NCBI RefSeq assembly: GCF_009811655.1
Contig: NZ_BGJX01000007.1
Location: 102,697-166,696, forward strand
Direction of reading: 5' to 3'
DNA length: 64,000 nucleotides
Origin: Methylosinus sp. Ce-a6
GTDB taxonomy: Bacteria > Pseudomonadota > Alphaproteobacteria > Rhizobiales > Beijerinckiaceae
Of the stretch, positions 17,822-27,862 are shown piece after piece; the stretch's first letter is position 1, and each line of letters starts with the position of its first letter. The translations under genes and the position numbers were made by a program. The notes beneath the pieces were generated by a model that saw nothing but the letters and a program-made list of their open reading frames with translations, was not told the origin of the DNA and did no database searches.

Positions 17822-18749
17822 GGAGCGCGCGCCGATCTTCGAGAAAGTCGCGCTGATCGGCCTCGGCCTCATCGGCTCATCGATCGCGCGCGCCATTCGC
17901 GCCTATGGCGCGGCGACGCGCATCGCCGCGAGCGACGCCTCGGAAGACGTGCTCGCGCGGGTGCGCGAGCTCGCCATAGCGGATGAGGCGACGTCCGATC
18001 TCGCGCAAGCCGCGAAGGGCGCCGATCTCGTCATTCTCTGCGTGCCGGTCGGCGCTTGCGGCGAGGTCGCGCGCGCGCTCGCGCCGCATCTCGAGACGGG
18101 CGCCATTCTCTCCGACGTCGGCTCGGTGAAGGCGGCCATTGTCGCCGAGGTCGCGCCGCATGTGCCGGCGAGCGCGCATTTCATTCCGGCGCATCCGATC
18201 GCCGGCACCGAATATTCCGGGCCCGACGCGGGTTTTGCGACGCTCTTTCAGAATCGCTGGTGCATTCTGACGCCGCAGGACGGTTTCGACGGCGAGGCGG
18301 TGAAGAGGCTCTCGGAGTTTTGGAAGAGGCTCGGCGCCAATGTCGAGACGATGAGCGCCTCGCATCATGATCTGGTGCTCGCGGTGACGAGCCATCTGCC
18401 GCATCTCATCGCCTATAATATCGTCGGCACGGCCGCGGATCTCGAGGAGGTCACGCAATCGGAAGTGATCAAATTCTCGGCGTCCGGCTTTCGCGATTTC
18501 ACGCGCATCGCCGCTTCCGATCCGACCATGTGGCGCGATATTTTCTTGAACAATAGAGAGGCCGTGCTGGAGATGCTCGGCCGTTTCGACGAGGATCTGA
18601 CGGCGCTGCGCCGCATGATCCGCACCGGCGACGGCGACGGCTTGTTCGCGCTGTTCACGCGCACGCGCGCGATCCGCCGCAGCATCATAGAGCAGGGGCA
18701 GGACACGGCGGCGCCGGACTTCGGCCGCGCCGCGCCGCGCGAGGATTGA
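17814..18749 (+). CDS. tyrA: prephenate/arogenate dehydrogenase
   Basis: 311-residue NAD(P)-dependent enzyme that oxidatively decarboxylates prephenate or arogenate in tyrosine synthesis. The Rossmann motif [17 protein letters not shown] is near residue 17, and the substrate-site [15 protein letters not shown] block near 127. The C-terminal helical dimer domain includes [16 protein letters not shown]. No ACT domain is present, so feedback inhibition by that route is not expected. It overlaps hisC. Confidence 0.93.
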   Translation: MAEERAPIFEKVALIGLGLIGSSIARAIRAYGAATRIAASDASEDVLARVRELAIADEATSDLAQAAKGADLVILCVPVGACGEVARALAPHLETGAILSDVGSVKAAIVAEVAPHVPASAHFIPAHPIAGTEYSGPDAGFATLFQNRWCILTPQDGFDGEAVKRLSEFWKRLGANVETMSASHHDLVLAVTSHLPHLIAYNIVGTAADLEEVTQSEVIKFSASGFRDFTRIAASDPTMWRDIFLNNREAVLEMLGRFDEDLTALRRMIRTGDGDGLFALFTRTRAIRRSIIEQGQDTAAPDFGRAAPRED

Positions 18750-18759
18750 CGCGGAGCGC

Positions 18760-18894
18760 CCCCTCTCCCCCGTAGCGGGCTATCGAATGCACACATTTTC
18801 CTCGCCCCCGCGACGTCATGGCCGGGACAAGCCCGGCCATGACGGCCACAGCGTCTCGCGATGTGTGAATCCGATAGCGCGTAGCGGGGGAGGG
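18760..18894. repeat. C/G-rich palindromic repeat split by a nested element
   Basis: CCCCCTCTCCCC on the left and GGGGGAGGGGGC on the right are the two arms of a hairpin of the type seen intact near 40060 (CCCCTCTCCCGCGCAGCGGG). The element at 18779-18878 lies in its loop, flanked by the direct repeat CGTAGCG (18771-18777 and 18880-18886). Confidence 0.75.
18779..18878 (-). mobile_element. 100-bp MITE-like element, copy 2
   Basis: Reverse complement of the 8522-8621 element with one mismatch in 100 bases. The ends GCTATCGAATGCACACAT and ATGTGTGAATCCGATAGC are the terminal inverted repeats. The 7-bp direct repeat CGTAGCG on both sides, one base out from each end, looks like a target-site duplication. 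Confidence 0.85.
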
Positions 18895-18905
18895 GGCTTC
18901 GCCGC

Positions 18906-19880
18906 CTAAATCAGCCCCATTACCTGCAGCGCGTCGAAAATCTCCTCGCGCCGTCTCTCCACCGCATCCTCGCCTTCGCGCACCGCCTCTTCCGTGCGGT
19001 CGAATTCCAGAAGGCCGATATGGCCGACGCGCGGCGTGATGTGAACGTCGGGCGGGTCGCCGGCGAGGCGCGAGCGCGTCAAGCGGTCCTGCATGATGCT
19101 GAGCGAGGTCGTCATCACGCCGAAAATGCTCGGCCGGTCCGGATCGCGGCGGAAGACGCCGCGTGTCAAGCTCTCGGTGAGCGAGGCGACGAAGGGCTTC
19201 TGCTTCTCCTGCAGCAGCGTCACCGGATCGAAGCCCATGGTCGAAGGAATGCGCGCGGCGTCGCGCGACTTGCCGATGATGTCGGTGTTGAGATTGACGG
19301 CGATGACGAGCTCGGCGCCCAGCGCGCGGCAGGCGGCGACGGGCAGCGGATCGACGAGCGCGCCGTCGGCCAGCCAACGCCCGTCCATCTCCATGGGCGG
19401 GAACAGGCCCGGCAGAGAGAAGGAGGCGCGCAGCGCCTCGGCGAGATCGCCTTCTCGCAGCCAGATCTCATGGCCGGTCACGAGATCGGTCGCGACGGCG
19501 ACGAAAGGCGTCGGCAATGTCTCGATGCGCATGGGCCCGAGCGCGCGGCGCAGCTCCATCAAGAGGCGATCGCCTTTGATGAGTCCGCCATAGCCGATCT
19601 GGAGATCGAGATAGGAGACGATCTTGCGCTTGTCGAGCGAGCTCGCCCAGTTCTCCAATTCATCGAGCTTGCCGGCGAGGAAGCAGCCGCCGACGAGCGC
19701 GCCGGCCGAGGTTCCGGCGACGACGTCGAAGGAAACGCCCATGCGCGTCAGCGCCCGCAAAACGCCGATATGCGCCCAGCCGCGCGCCATGCCGGAGCTG
19801 AGCGCGAGCCCGATCTTGCGCCTGCCGAGCGGATGCGCCTTCGCGTCCGTCCGGGGCCGTTCCGTCGCTTCGTCCGTCAT
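18906..19880 (-). CDS. patatin-like phospholipase family protein
   Basis: 324-residue serine hydrolase with the patatin Ser-Asp dyad. The nucleophile is Ser58 in AGTSAGALVGG, the aspartate is Asp172 in LADGALVDPLP, and the oxyanion loop region reads SSGMARGWAHIGVLRAL, as in the RssA type. There is no signal peptide or membrane span, so it is probably cytoplasmic or peripheral. The ATG at 19880 follows CCGGAG; an earlier in-frame ATG at 19928 would add 16 basic residues. Phospholipid or acyl-ester hydrolysis is the family activity; the substrate is unknown. Confidence 0.9.
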   Translation of the reverse strand: MTDEATERPRTDAKAHPLGRRKIGLALSSGMARGWAHIGVLRALTRMGVSFDVVAGTSAGALVGGCFLAGKLDELENWASSLDKRKIVSYLDLQIGYGGLIKGDRLLMELRRALGPMRIETLPTPFVAVATDLVTGHEIWLREGDLAEALRASFSLPGLFPPMEMDGRWLADGALVDPLPVAACRALGAELVIAVNLNTDIIGKSRDAARIPSTMGFDPVTLLQEKQKPFVASLTESLTRGVFRRDPDRPSIFGVMTTSLSIMQDRLTRSRLAGDPPDVHITPRVGHIGLLEFDRTEEAVREGEDAVERRREEIFDALQVMGLI

Positions 19881-20001
19881 CGTAGCTCCGGCTCTTTTCT
19901 TCTTCCCCCGCAATTCACATATCACCATTCACCGCCTTCGGGAGGCGCGACGGCGAAGACCAAGCCGTCACGCGAGAGGCGGGCGACGCGAGGGGAGCGC
20001 G

Positions 20002-21120
20002 ATGAGCGCCGAGACGATCGGATATGATCGCTATCGCGTGATGGTCGAAGCCTCGCCGGCGGCGATCCTCATCGTCGGCGAAGACGGGCGCATGCGCTAT
20101 GTCAATCGCGAGGCGGAGCTGCTGTTCGGCTACGCTCGCGCGGAATTGATCGGCCGTTCGGTCGAGCTGCTCACGCCGGCCGTCATTCGGCGACGCCACG
20201 CCGCCTTCCGCAAGCACTATTGGGCCGAGCCCTGCCGCCGCATGATGGGCGTCGCCCGTGAGATAAGGGCGCGACGGCGCGACGGCGGCGAATTTCCGGT
20301 CGAGATCGGCCTCGCCCCGCTCGAGACGGAGAGCGGCCTGCTCGTCACCGCCACCGTCCTCGACATGAGCGAACGCCGCGAGGCGGAGCGGGCGCTCGCC
20401 GCGAGCGTCGCCGAATTGGAGCGCGCCAATGAGCGGCTCTGCCAATTCGCCTATGTGGCTTCGCTCGACCTGCAACAGCCTCTGGCGGAGATCGCCGCGC
20501 AATCGGCGCGGATCGAGGCCGCGATGACGGTCGGCGCTCTCGACGAGATCGCGCAGGCGAGCGCGCGGATGCGCCATGCGGCGATTCGCGCGCGCAAGCT
20601 CGTCGCCGATCTGCTCACCTATGCGCGAACCATCTATGGCGATCAGCAATTGGAGGTGCTGGAGCTGCGCGAGGAAGTGCAGTTCTCGCTCGCCGAGCTC
20701 GCGCATTCGCTCGCCGCCGGCGAGACGCGGCTCGAGGTCGATCTTCCCGCCGCCGCTTTCGTCGGCGACCGCGCGCAATTCGCCTCGCTGATGCAGAACA
20801 TCGTCGCCAACGCCGTCAAATATCGCAAGCCCGGCCGCCCGGCGGAGGTGACGATCGCGGCGACGCTGGAGGAGGGCGCGATCCATCTCTCCATCGTCGA
20901 CAAGGGCGTCGGCTTCGAGCAGGAGTTCGCGGAGCGGATTTTCGAGCCCTTCAGCCGGCCCGCGGGCGGCGTGGAATATGCCGGCACGGGCATAGAGCTG
21001 GCGATCTGCAAATCGATCGCGGATCGCCATGGCTGGGAGATAGCGGTCGAGTCGCGGCCAGGCGAGGGCGCCGCCTTTCGCTTCGCGATTCCGACGCTGT
21101 TCGCGACGTCGTCGCTGTGA
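20002..21120 (+). CDS. PAS-domain sensor kinase-like protein lacking the phospho-acceptor histidine
   Basis: 372-residue soluble protein. Residues 8-128 are a PAS/PAC sensor (AILIVGEDGRMRYVNREAEL, then MSERREAERALA). A dimerisation helix pair follows (145-210) and a HATPase_c domain (245-370). The H-box, normally F-A-Y-V-A-S-H-D-L-Q, reads FAYVASLDLQQPLAEI with Leu155 in place of His. The ATP-site N box (NIVANAVKY) and G1 box (DKGVGF) are intact, but the G2 box is GTGIELAI instead of GTGLGLAI. It may bind ATP without phosphorylating itself. The ATG at 20002 follows AGGGGAG. No response regulator lies nearby. Confidence 0.88.
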   Translation: MSAETIGYDRYRVMVEASPAAILIVGEDGRMRYVNREAELLFGYARAELIGRSVELLTPAVIRRRHAAFRKHYWAEPCRRMMGVAREIRARRRDGGEFPVEIGLAPLETESGLLVTATVLDMSERREAERALAASVAELERANERLCQFAYVASLDLQQPLAEIAAQSARIEAAMTVGALDEIAQASARMRHAAIRARKLVADLLTYARTIYGDQQLEVLELREEVQFSLAELAHSLAAGETRLEVDLPAAAFVGDRAQFASLMQNIVANAVKYRKPGRPAEVTIAATLEEGAIHLSIVDKGVGFEQEFAERIFEPFSRPAGGVEYAGTGIELAICKSIADRHGWEIAVESRPGEGAAFRFAIPTLFATSSL

Positions 21121-21123
21121 ATC

Positions 21124-21272
21124 CTTCTCCCACGGAGTGAGAGAAGGTGGCTCGGCGAAGCCGGGTCCGATGAGGGCGCTTCGGATTCCACGGCCCCTCT
21201 TTGACTCTCACGGACCCTCATCCGACCCTCGCTGACGCGAGGGCCACCTTCTCCTGCAGGCGGGAGAAGGAA
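21124..21272. repeat. long palindromic intergenic repeat
   Basis: CCTTCTCCC and GAGAAGGTGGC on the left are mirrored by GGGCCACCTTCTCC and GGGAGAAGG on the right, with CCGATGAGGG / CCCTCATCCG inside. It forms an extended inverted repeat between two convergent genes and may act as a transcription stop. Confidence 0.75.
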
Positions 21273-21291
21273 GGCGCGAAATTTTTTTGAT

Positions 21292-22638
21292 TCAGCCCAG
21301 TCGGGAGGCCGTCTCGCGCAGATGGGCGAAGGCGCCGCGCGCCGCGTCGGCGAGGGCCTCCGGTCCGCGTGGACGCTTGCCGCGCATGCGCGGCTCCTTG
21401 GGCGTCTCGCGGCGCATCAGCCGCGGCTGGGCGAGATGCGGAGCCACGCCCTCGCGCATCACCGCGCGGCGCAGCGGCCCCAGCGTCGTCATGGCGATGA
21501 AGCCGGCGCCGCGGATGAGATCGACCGGCAGATAGGGGATGATGAGGGAGCGGTTGAGCAGATCGACGCCATGGGTGCGCAAGCCGATGTCGGCCCGCCG
21601 ATGCATCTCATAGCGCGTCAGCGCGCGCGAGAGCTCCTTGGGATTGCGCAGATCGACGCTGGCGAGGCAGTCCTCGAGATCGGCGACGTCGCGCAGGCTG
21701 AGATTGAGTCCCTGCGCGCCGATCGGCGGAAACACATGGCAAGTCTCGCCGACGAGCGCCAGGCGCGGCGCGGTGAGGCGCGACGCTTGCAGCCCGCCCA
21801 TGCGGAACTCGCCTATGCCGCTCTCGATCGTGATCGCGCCGAGCTTCTCGCGCGAATAATCCTCCATCTCATATTGCAGCTCCGCGCGCGGCTTGGCGAG
21901 GCGGCGCTTGGCGTCGCGCGGGCTCATCAGCCAGACGAGGCTGGAGCGATGCTCCGCGCCCTCGCGCGACGGCAGCGGCACCAGAGTGAAGGGGCCGGAG
22001 CGCGTGTGAAATTCGGTCGAGACATTGTCGTGCGGCAGCTCATGGCGCAGCAGCGCGGTGAGCGCGACCTGCGGATAGGTCCATTCCTTCGTGTCTATGC
22101 CGGCGGCGGCGCGGGCCTTGCTCGCGCGCCCGTCCGCCGCCACGATGAAATCGGCCTCTATGCGGCGCCCGTCGGACAGGATCGCCGTGGCGCCGTCGTC
22201 CTCGAACTCATAATCGACGATGTCGCTCTCGACGATCTCGAAGCTCTGCGCGGCGCGGGCGTGCGCGAGCAGGATCCCGGTCAGCTCGTCATTGGAGACA
22301 TTGAGCCCGAAAGCGGGAAGATCGATCTCCTCCGCGCGCATGACGAGATCCGGCACGGGGAGAAGCTGGTCCGTGTCGTCGATCATATGGATCGTCTCGA
22401 TCGGACAGGCGGCGGCGCGCACCTCGTCGAGCACGCCGATCGATTCGAGGAAGCGGAGCGAGGCCTCGAACAGCGCGACGGTGCGTCCGGGCAGGGGCTG
22501 CGGGAAGCGGCCGGCGAGCGTCACGCGCCAGCCCGCGGCGGCGAAGGCGAGGGCGGCGGCGATGCCGGTGGAGCCGGCGCCGGCGACGAGTATCTGCGTG
22601 TCGATCGCGGGGCTCGCTCCCGCCAATGTCTCGGCCAT
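21292..22638 (-). CDS. UbiH/Coq6-family FAD monooxygenase
   Basis: 448-residue flavoprotein hydroxylase. The dinucleotide-binding motif ILVAGAGSTGIAAALAFAAAG starts near residue 16, the FAD/NADPH-contact VAADGRASKARAAAGI near 165, and the GD-type motif is VGETCHVFPPIGAQGLNLSLRDVADL near 310. Alphaproteobacterial homologues hydroxylate the ubiquinone ring. The usual GDAAH is altered to GETCH. About 50 basic C-terminal residues follow the family end. UbiH/UbiL-type function is likely but the ring position is not predictable. Confidence 0.85.
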   Translation of the reverse strand: MAETLAGASPAIDTQILVAGAGSTGIAAALAFAAAGWRVTLAGRFPQPLPGRTVALFEASLRFLESIGVLDEVRAAACPIETIHMIDDTDQLLPVPDLVMRAEEIDLPAFGLNVSNDELTGILLAHARAAQSFEIVESDIVDYEFEDDGATAILSDGRRIEADFIVAADGRASKARAAAGIDTKEWTYPQVALTALLRHELPHDNVSTEFHTRSGPFTLVPLPSREGAEHRSSLVWLMSPRDAKRRLAKPRAELQYEMEDYSREKLGAITIESGIGEFRMGGLQASRLTAPRLALVGETCHVFPPIGAQGLNLSLRDVADLEDCLASVDLRNPKELSRALTRYEMHRRADIGLRTHGVDLLNRSLIIPYLPVDLIRGAGFIAMTTLGPLRRAVMREGVAPHLAQPRLMRRETPKEPRMRGKRPRGPEALADAARGAFAHLRETASRLG

Positions 22639-22832
22639 GTGCTTCGTCTCCGTGTTGCGTGCTTTCTACACCATGGGGACGGGAAGGCGAAGCGGGCCGG
22701 CGGCGGCTTTCCGTCGCTGCCCGAAATCAGTCGGCTGCGCCATGGCGGTCAATCCCTGGTCGCAATCGACGCGGATTTTTGCGAAGAGGCGCAAGAGACG
22801 AGTCATTCGAAGAAGATCATGCGGAGAAGATC

Positions 22833-23804
22833 ATGGTGAAGGCCATTCGCATTTACGAAACGGGCGGGCCGCAGGTTCTGCGCTACGAGGAGGTCGAGCT
22901 GCCCCCGCCCGGGCCGGGCGAGGCGCAGATCGCGCAGAGGGCGATCGGCGTCAATTACATCGATATTTATCTGCGCGCCGGCTCTTACGCCGCCGATCTT
23001 CCCTTCGTTCCGGGCTATGAGGGCGCGGGCGAGGTGGTCGCGCTGGGCGAGGGCGTCGACGAATTCGAGATCGGCGATCGCGTCGCCTATGTCGGGCCGC
23101 TCGGCGGCTACGCCGAGGCGCGCAACATTGCCGCCGCTTCGCTGGTGAAGCTGCCCAAATCCTTCTCCTTCGAGACCGGCGCCTCGATGATGCTCAAAGG
23201 GCTCACCGCGCAATATCTGCTGCGCCGCACGCATAAGGTGAAGGAGGGCGATCGCATTCTCGTCCATGCGGGGGCGGGCGGCGTCGGCCAATTGCTCTGC
23301 CAATGGGCAAGCGCGCTCGGCGCGCATGTGATCGCCACTGTCGGCGACGAGGAGAAGGCGAAAATCGCCAGAGCGGCCGGCGCGGAACATACGATTCTCT
23401 ATCGCAGCGAGGATTTCGCCGCCGCCGTGCGCGAGCTGACGGGCGGCAAGCTCTGCGACGTCGTCTATGACGGCGTCGGGCGCGCGACCTTTCCCGCTTC
23501 GCTCGATTGCCTGAAGCCCTTCGGCCTCTTCGTGAGCTTCGGCTCCGCCTCCGGCAAGATCGACGCTTTCGACATCAATCTCCTGTCGCAGAAAGGCTCG
23601 CTCTTTGTGACGCGCCCGTCGCTGTTCGCCCATATCGCGCGGCGCAAGGATCTCGATAAGATGACGAGCGACGTCGTGCGCGCGATCAAGAAGGGCGTGC
23701 TGCGGCTCGAGCGCCCGACGCTCTATCGGCTCGAAGACGCGGCGCTCGCCCACGCCGATCTCGAGGCGCGGCGCACCACGGGAGCGCTCGTGCTGGTTCC
23801 GTGA
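22833..23804 (+). CDS. qor: NADPH:quinone reductase (zeta-crystallin-like MDR)
   Basis: 323-residue zinc-free medium-chain dehydrogenase/reductase. The N-terminal MVKAIRIYETGGPQVLRYEE, the quinone reductase signature GVNYIDIYLRAGSY, and the NADPH-binding ILVHAGAGGVGQLLCQWASALGA near residue 143 are present. No catalytic or structural zinc cysteines are seen. The ATG at 22833 follows a GGAGAAG sequence; an in-frame upstream ATG lies in the UbiH-like gene promoter region and is not used. It is divergent from the UbiH-like gene. Confidence 0.92.
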   Translation: MVKAIRIYETGGPQVLRYEEVELPPPGPGEAQIAQRAIGVNYIDIYLRAGSYAADLPFVPGYEGAGEVVALGEGVDEFEIGDRVAYVGPLGGYAEARNIAAASLVKLPKSFSFETGASMMLKGLTAQYLLRRTHKVKEGDRILVHAGAGGVGQLLCQWASALGAHVIATVGDEEKAKIARAAGAEHTILYRSEDFAAAVRELTGGKLCDVVYDGVGRATFPASLDCLKPFGLFVSFGSASGKIDAFDINLLSQKGSLFVTRPSLFAHIARRKDLDKMTSDVVRAIKKGVLRLERPTLYRLEDAALAHADLEARRTTGALVLVP

Positions 23805-24035
23805 GCCGACCTGCGGCCGCCGCTGAAGAATTTTCGTATCTGTGACATTTTTAACACAAGAACGTAGCGGTGGCTCCGGTCGCAGAATTTAGGGGATTGA
23901 ATCTGCGGGCGCTGCCGAATCGCAATGATGGGCCCCACCCGCTCGGGCGGCGCTCGAGCGCGGCTTTGTCGCAGCTCTTCTCGGGCGCTCCTGGACAAAT
24001 GCGACCTTTTATGCCGGGCGACTCGGCGCGGAATC
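23805..24035. other. intergenic stretch before candidate small RNA
   Basis: No coding region is supported. It runs from the quinone reductase stop to the candidate small RNA and probably contains promoter sequence for the latter. I could not pick out a convincing -35/-10 pair. Confidence 0.4.
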
Positions 24036-24132
24036 GGTTAGGCTCTCACTCGTTCCGGCTTTGAGGTTCCTCCCACCTCCCGATGGGCCGGGGCCCACTC
24101 TCAAAACCCGGCGTTCTCGCCGGGTTTTTTTC
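24036..24132 (+). ncRNA. candidate small RNA with exposed CCTCCC motifs
   Basis: Ends in a strong rho-independent terminator: stem AACCCGGCG / CGCCGGGTT (24105-24126) with a TTCT loop and a run of T. Just upstream, TTTGAG (24060-24065) pairs with CTCAAA (24100-24105). Within that loop lie TTCCTCCCACCTCCC, left single-stranded, and a small TGGGC/GCCCA hairpin. Repeated CCTCC in a loop followed by a terminator is the layout of anti-Shine-Dalgarno small RNAs known in this class. The 5' end is a guess. Alternatively this is only the terminator of the quinone reductase gene. Confidence 0.4.
24105..24132 (+). terminator. rho-independent terminator
   Basis: Nine-base-pair GC-rich stem, 4-base loop and TTTTTT tract. 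It separates the quinone reductase side from rsfS. Confidence 0.85.
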
Positions 24133-24299
24133 TGTCCCCGGGGCGCGTCTCTGGAAGGAAAACATTTTCTATAACAATTGCTTGTGAAGCAATCTCGCAG
24201 GTTCGAGCGCGATCTTAGCGGCTCGCGCGCATATCTGCGTGGTTGCATTCAGGGCCAAAACGGCACATCTTGAGAGATGCGGCGCCAGCGCCGTTAAGC

Positions 24300-24725
24300 A
24301 TGAGGGTCGCAACGCTGACGACAAGTCTTCCGGGGGCGGCGCGCGCGCCGTCTCAACCGGCTTCCGGGCCGATCGGCCAGATCGCCGGCTCCATCATTCA
24401 AAAAGTCCTCACTAGCCTCGACGACGCCAAGGCGGAGGACGTCATCTCCATCGATCTGCGCGGCAAGACGACGATCGCTGATGACATGGTCATCGCGACC
24501 GGCCGTTCGACCACGCATGTCGGCGCCATCGCCGACAAAGTGCTCAAAGCCTGCAAGGAGGCCGGCCTCGTCGCTCCGCGCGTCGAGGGGCTGCCGCAGT
24601 GCGACTGGGTGCTGATCGACGCGGGCGACGTCATCGTCCACATTTTCAGGCCCGAGGTGCGTCAGTTCTACAACCTCGAGAAAATGTGGGGCGGCGCGCG
24701 GCCGAGCGAGCTGCGCGCGGTCTAA
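24300..24725 (+). CDS. rsfS: ribosomal silencing factor RsfS
   Basis: 141-residue protein that binds uL14 and blocks 50S-30S joining in starvation. The conserved core runs from [20 protein letters not shown] through ADDMVIATGRSTTHVGAIAD to DWVLIDAGDVIVHIFRPEVR and YNLEKMWG. An in-frame ATG at 24243 would add 19 residues with no family match, so ATG 24300 is preferred; neither has a strong ribosome-binding site. rlmH follows, the usual pairing. A hairpin ATTGCTT/AAGCAAT lies upstream at 24175-24191. Confidence 0.93.
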   Translation: MRVATLTTSLPGAARAPSQPASGPIGQIAGSIIQKVLTSLDDAKAEDVISIDLRGKTTIADDMVIATGRSTTHVGAIADKVLKACKEAGLVAPRVEGLPQCDWVLIDAGDVIVHIFRPEVRQFYNLEKMWGGARPSELRAV

Positions 24726-24797
24726 AGAGGCGCCGGTAGGGCCGATAGATAGGTAGGGAACGGCGTTCGCTGCGCGCGAATGCTCGCGCGGGAGGAC

Positions 24798-25277
24798 ATG
24801 CGCGTCGGAATTCTCTGTGTCGGGCGGCTGAAGGCCGGCCCGGAGCGCGATCTCTACGCGCGTTACGCCGCCCGCGTCGCGGCGATGCGAAATCTCGGCC
24901 TTTCGGGGCTCGATCTCCTGGAAATCGACGAGAGCCGGGCGCGCAATCCGGCCGAGCGCATGGCGCAGGAGGGCGAGGGCCTGCTCGCCGCTCTGCCCGT
25001 CGGCGCGAAGCTCGTCGTCTTCGACGAGCGCGGGACCGCCGCGAGCAGCGCCGATTTCGCGGCGCTCGTCGGGAGCGAGCGGGACAAAGCGACCAAATCG
25101 CTGTGGTTCGCCATCGGCGGCTCGGAAGGGCTCGCGCCCGCGGTGCGGGAGAAAGCGGTCGCGGTCTTCTCCTTCGGGCGCATGACGCTGCCGCATCAGC
25201 TCGTGCGCATTCTCGTCGCCGAGCAGATTTATCGCGCGACGACCATCCTCTCCGGCCATCCCTATCATCGAGCGTGA
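24798..25277 (+). CDS. rlmH: 23S rRNA pseudouridine1915 N3-methyltransferase
   Basis: 159-residue SPOUT-class methyltransferase modifying helix 69 of 23S rRNA in 70S ribosomes. The N-terminal MRVGILCVGRLKAGPERDLY, the SAM-site WFAIGGSEGLAPAVREKA and the C-terminal HQLVRILVAEQIYRA (then SGHPYHRA) are the conserved elements, with the trefoil knot at the C terminus. GGGAGGA lies just upstream of ATG 24798; an in-frame ATG at 24780 adds six residues. It is in tandem with rsfS. Confidence 0.95.
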   Translation: MRVGILCVGRLKAGPERDLYARYAARVAAMRNLGLSGLDLLEIDESRARNPAERMAQEGEGLLAALPVGAKLVVFDERGTAASSADFAALVGSERDKATKSLWFAIGGSEGLAPAVREKAVAVFSFGRMTLPHQLVRILVAEQIYRATTILSGHPYHRA

Positions 25278-25390
25278 CGGCTTGGCGTTCTTCGTGTCTT
25301 TGTGGTTTTTTCACCACGAAGACACGAAGGACACGGAGATTGCATTCGCCGAGCGAAGCGATCAGTCGGATGCCGTATCAGAGGATAGAT

Positions 25391-25669
25391 ATGATCGAGC
25401 CGCCGCTCATACGTTTCGTCGTCTGTGTCGGAGACGTTTGCGACCGCGAGGGAAGCGGCAGCGTGCTGCACGAGCGTTTGAGCGAGGCGCTCGACGTCGA
25501 TTTCGGCAAAGGGATCGCAGCCGGCGAAATCGCCTGCGTGAGGCGCAGCTGCCTGCGCCATTGCTCGCAGGGCGTTCCCATGCTGCGCATCGAGCCGTCC
25601 GGCGAGGTCTACGCCGATCCGGACATCGACCTGATGCTCGATCTGGTGGAAGAGGCGCTCGCCGGCTGA
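25391..25669 (+). CDS. thioredoxin-like (2Fe-2S) ferredoxin domain protein, DUF1636-like
   Basis: 92-residue protein with five cysteines arranged FVVCVGDVCD near residue 10-16 and IACVRRSCLRHCSQGVPML near 47-65. This C-x4-C ... C-x4-C-x3-C pattern resembles thioredoxin-like [2Fe-2S] proteins and DUF1636. GAGGATAG precedes the ATG at 25391; an upstream in-frame ATG at 25370 would add seven residues. It stands alone between rlmH and a terminator, so partners are unknown. Metal storage or electron transfer are both possible. Confidence 0.7.
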   Translation: MIEPPLIRFVVCVGDVCDREGSGSVLHERLSEALDVDFGKGIAAGEIACVRRSCLRHCSQGVPMLRIEPSGEVYADPDIDLMLDLVEEALAG

Positions 25670-25733
25670 GCGGCGCCTCTGGAGCGCTTCGAGGCCGGTT
25701 CGGCGTCGGGAAATGCATCAAAAACAAAAGCCG

Positions 25734-25772
25734 AGAGTCTTTCCATGTTTCAATGAAACACAGAAAGACTCT
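25734..25772 (-). terminator. terminator of the rhlE-type helicase gene
   Basis: AGAGTCTTTC (25734-25743) pairs with GAAAGACTCT, with an inner GTTTC/GAAAC stem. Read on the minus strand the stem is followed by a T-rich tract (CTTTTGTTTTT), so it ends the leftward helicase transcript. It lies 60 bases after the convergent ferredoxin-like gene. Confidence 0.8.
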
Positions 25773-25786
25773 GGAATCTGAACGCT

Positions 25787-27280
<1,494 letters not shown>

Positions 27281-27535
27281 CAATTGTCCTGGTCGCGGCG
27301 TTCGTGACATCTGGCGAGGGATGGGCGCGCGTAGGCCGCGGGGGGCGCGCGTCGTCCTTTGAGAGGCGGGTCCGTCGCAAATCGACGGCGTGTGTTCCGC
27401 TGGCGTTCTGCTCGTCCATCGCGGGAGCAAGACGCGCGCCATGCTTGGAGCCGAACGCGTCGGATGTCAATGGAATTGACGTGGCCGAATGATCGGCGGC
27501 GCCGCGCGCCAGCCGATCCCGCGTCGGAAAACCGA

Positions 27536-27862
27536 CTATTTCTCGTCCAAACGGCAGGGCGAGACCGGGGCGAGGGCTTTCGGTCTCGTCGCGATCGAGC
27601 CGGTGGCGGCGTGGTCCACGCCGACGAAGCCGGCCCGAGGCAGAGGTTGCGGCGAGGCGGAGGGCCGCGATGCGGCGTGCAGAGTCCGGCCGCGTTCCGC
27701 TTTATCGACAAAAGCGATGAGCGGGAGCTCGCCGTTTTGTAACTTTGCCGACAGGAGATTGACCCCGAGCACGCAGGCGAGCGCCAGCGCCGCCGACACC
27801 AAGGCCACTTTCTCGACGAGCGTGCCCGCCGCGTCCCGCCGAAATTGATCGAGCATCGACAT
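27536..27862 (-). CDS. small single-span membrane protein, hypothetical
   Basis: 108-residue protein starting MSMLDQFRRDAAGTLVEKVA, followed by a hydrophobic span (VALVSAALALACVLGVNLLSA). The short basic head with a glycine just before the hydrophobic helix resembles Flp-type pilins, but the usual G-x-x-x-x-E-Y pattern is altered and the C-terminal half is longer. The frame also has an in-frame ATG at 27904. It is transcribed in the same direction as, and 255 bases upstream of, the helicase. No function assigned. Confidence 0.5.
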   Translation of the reverse strand: MSMLDQFRRDAAGTLVEKVALVSAALALACVLGVNLLSAKLQNGELPLIAFVDKAERGRTLHAASRPSASPQPLPRAGFVGVDHAATGSIATRPKALAPVSPCRLDEK

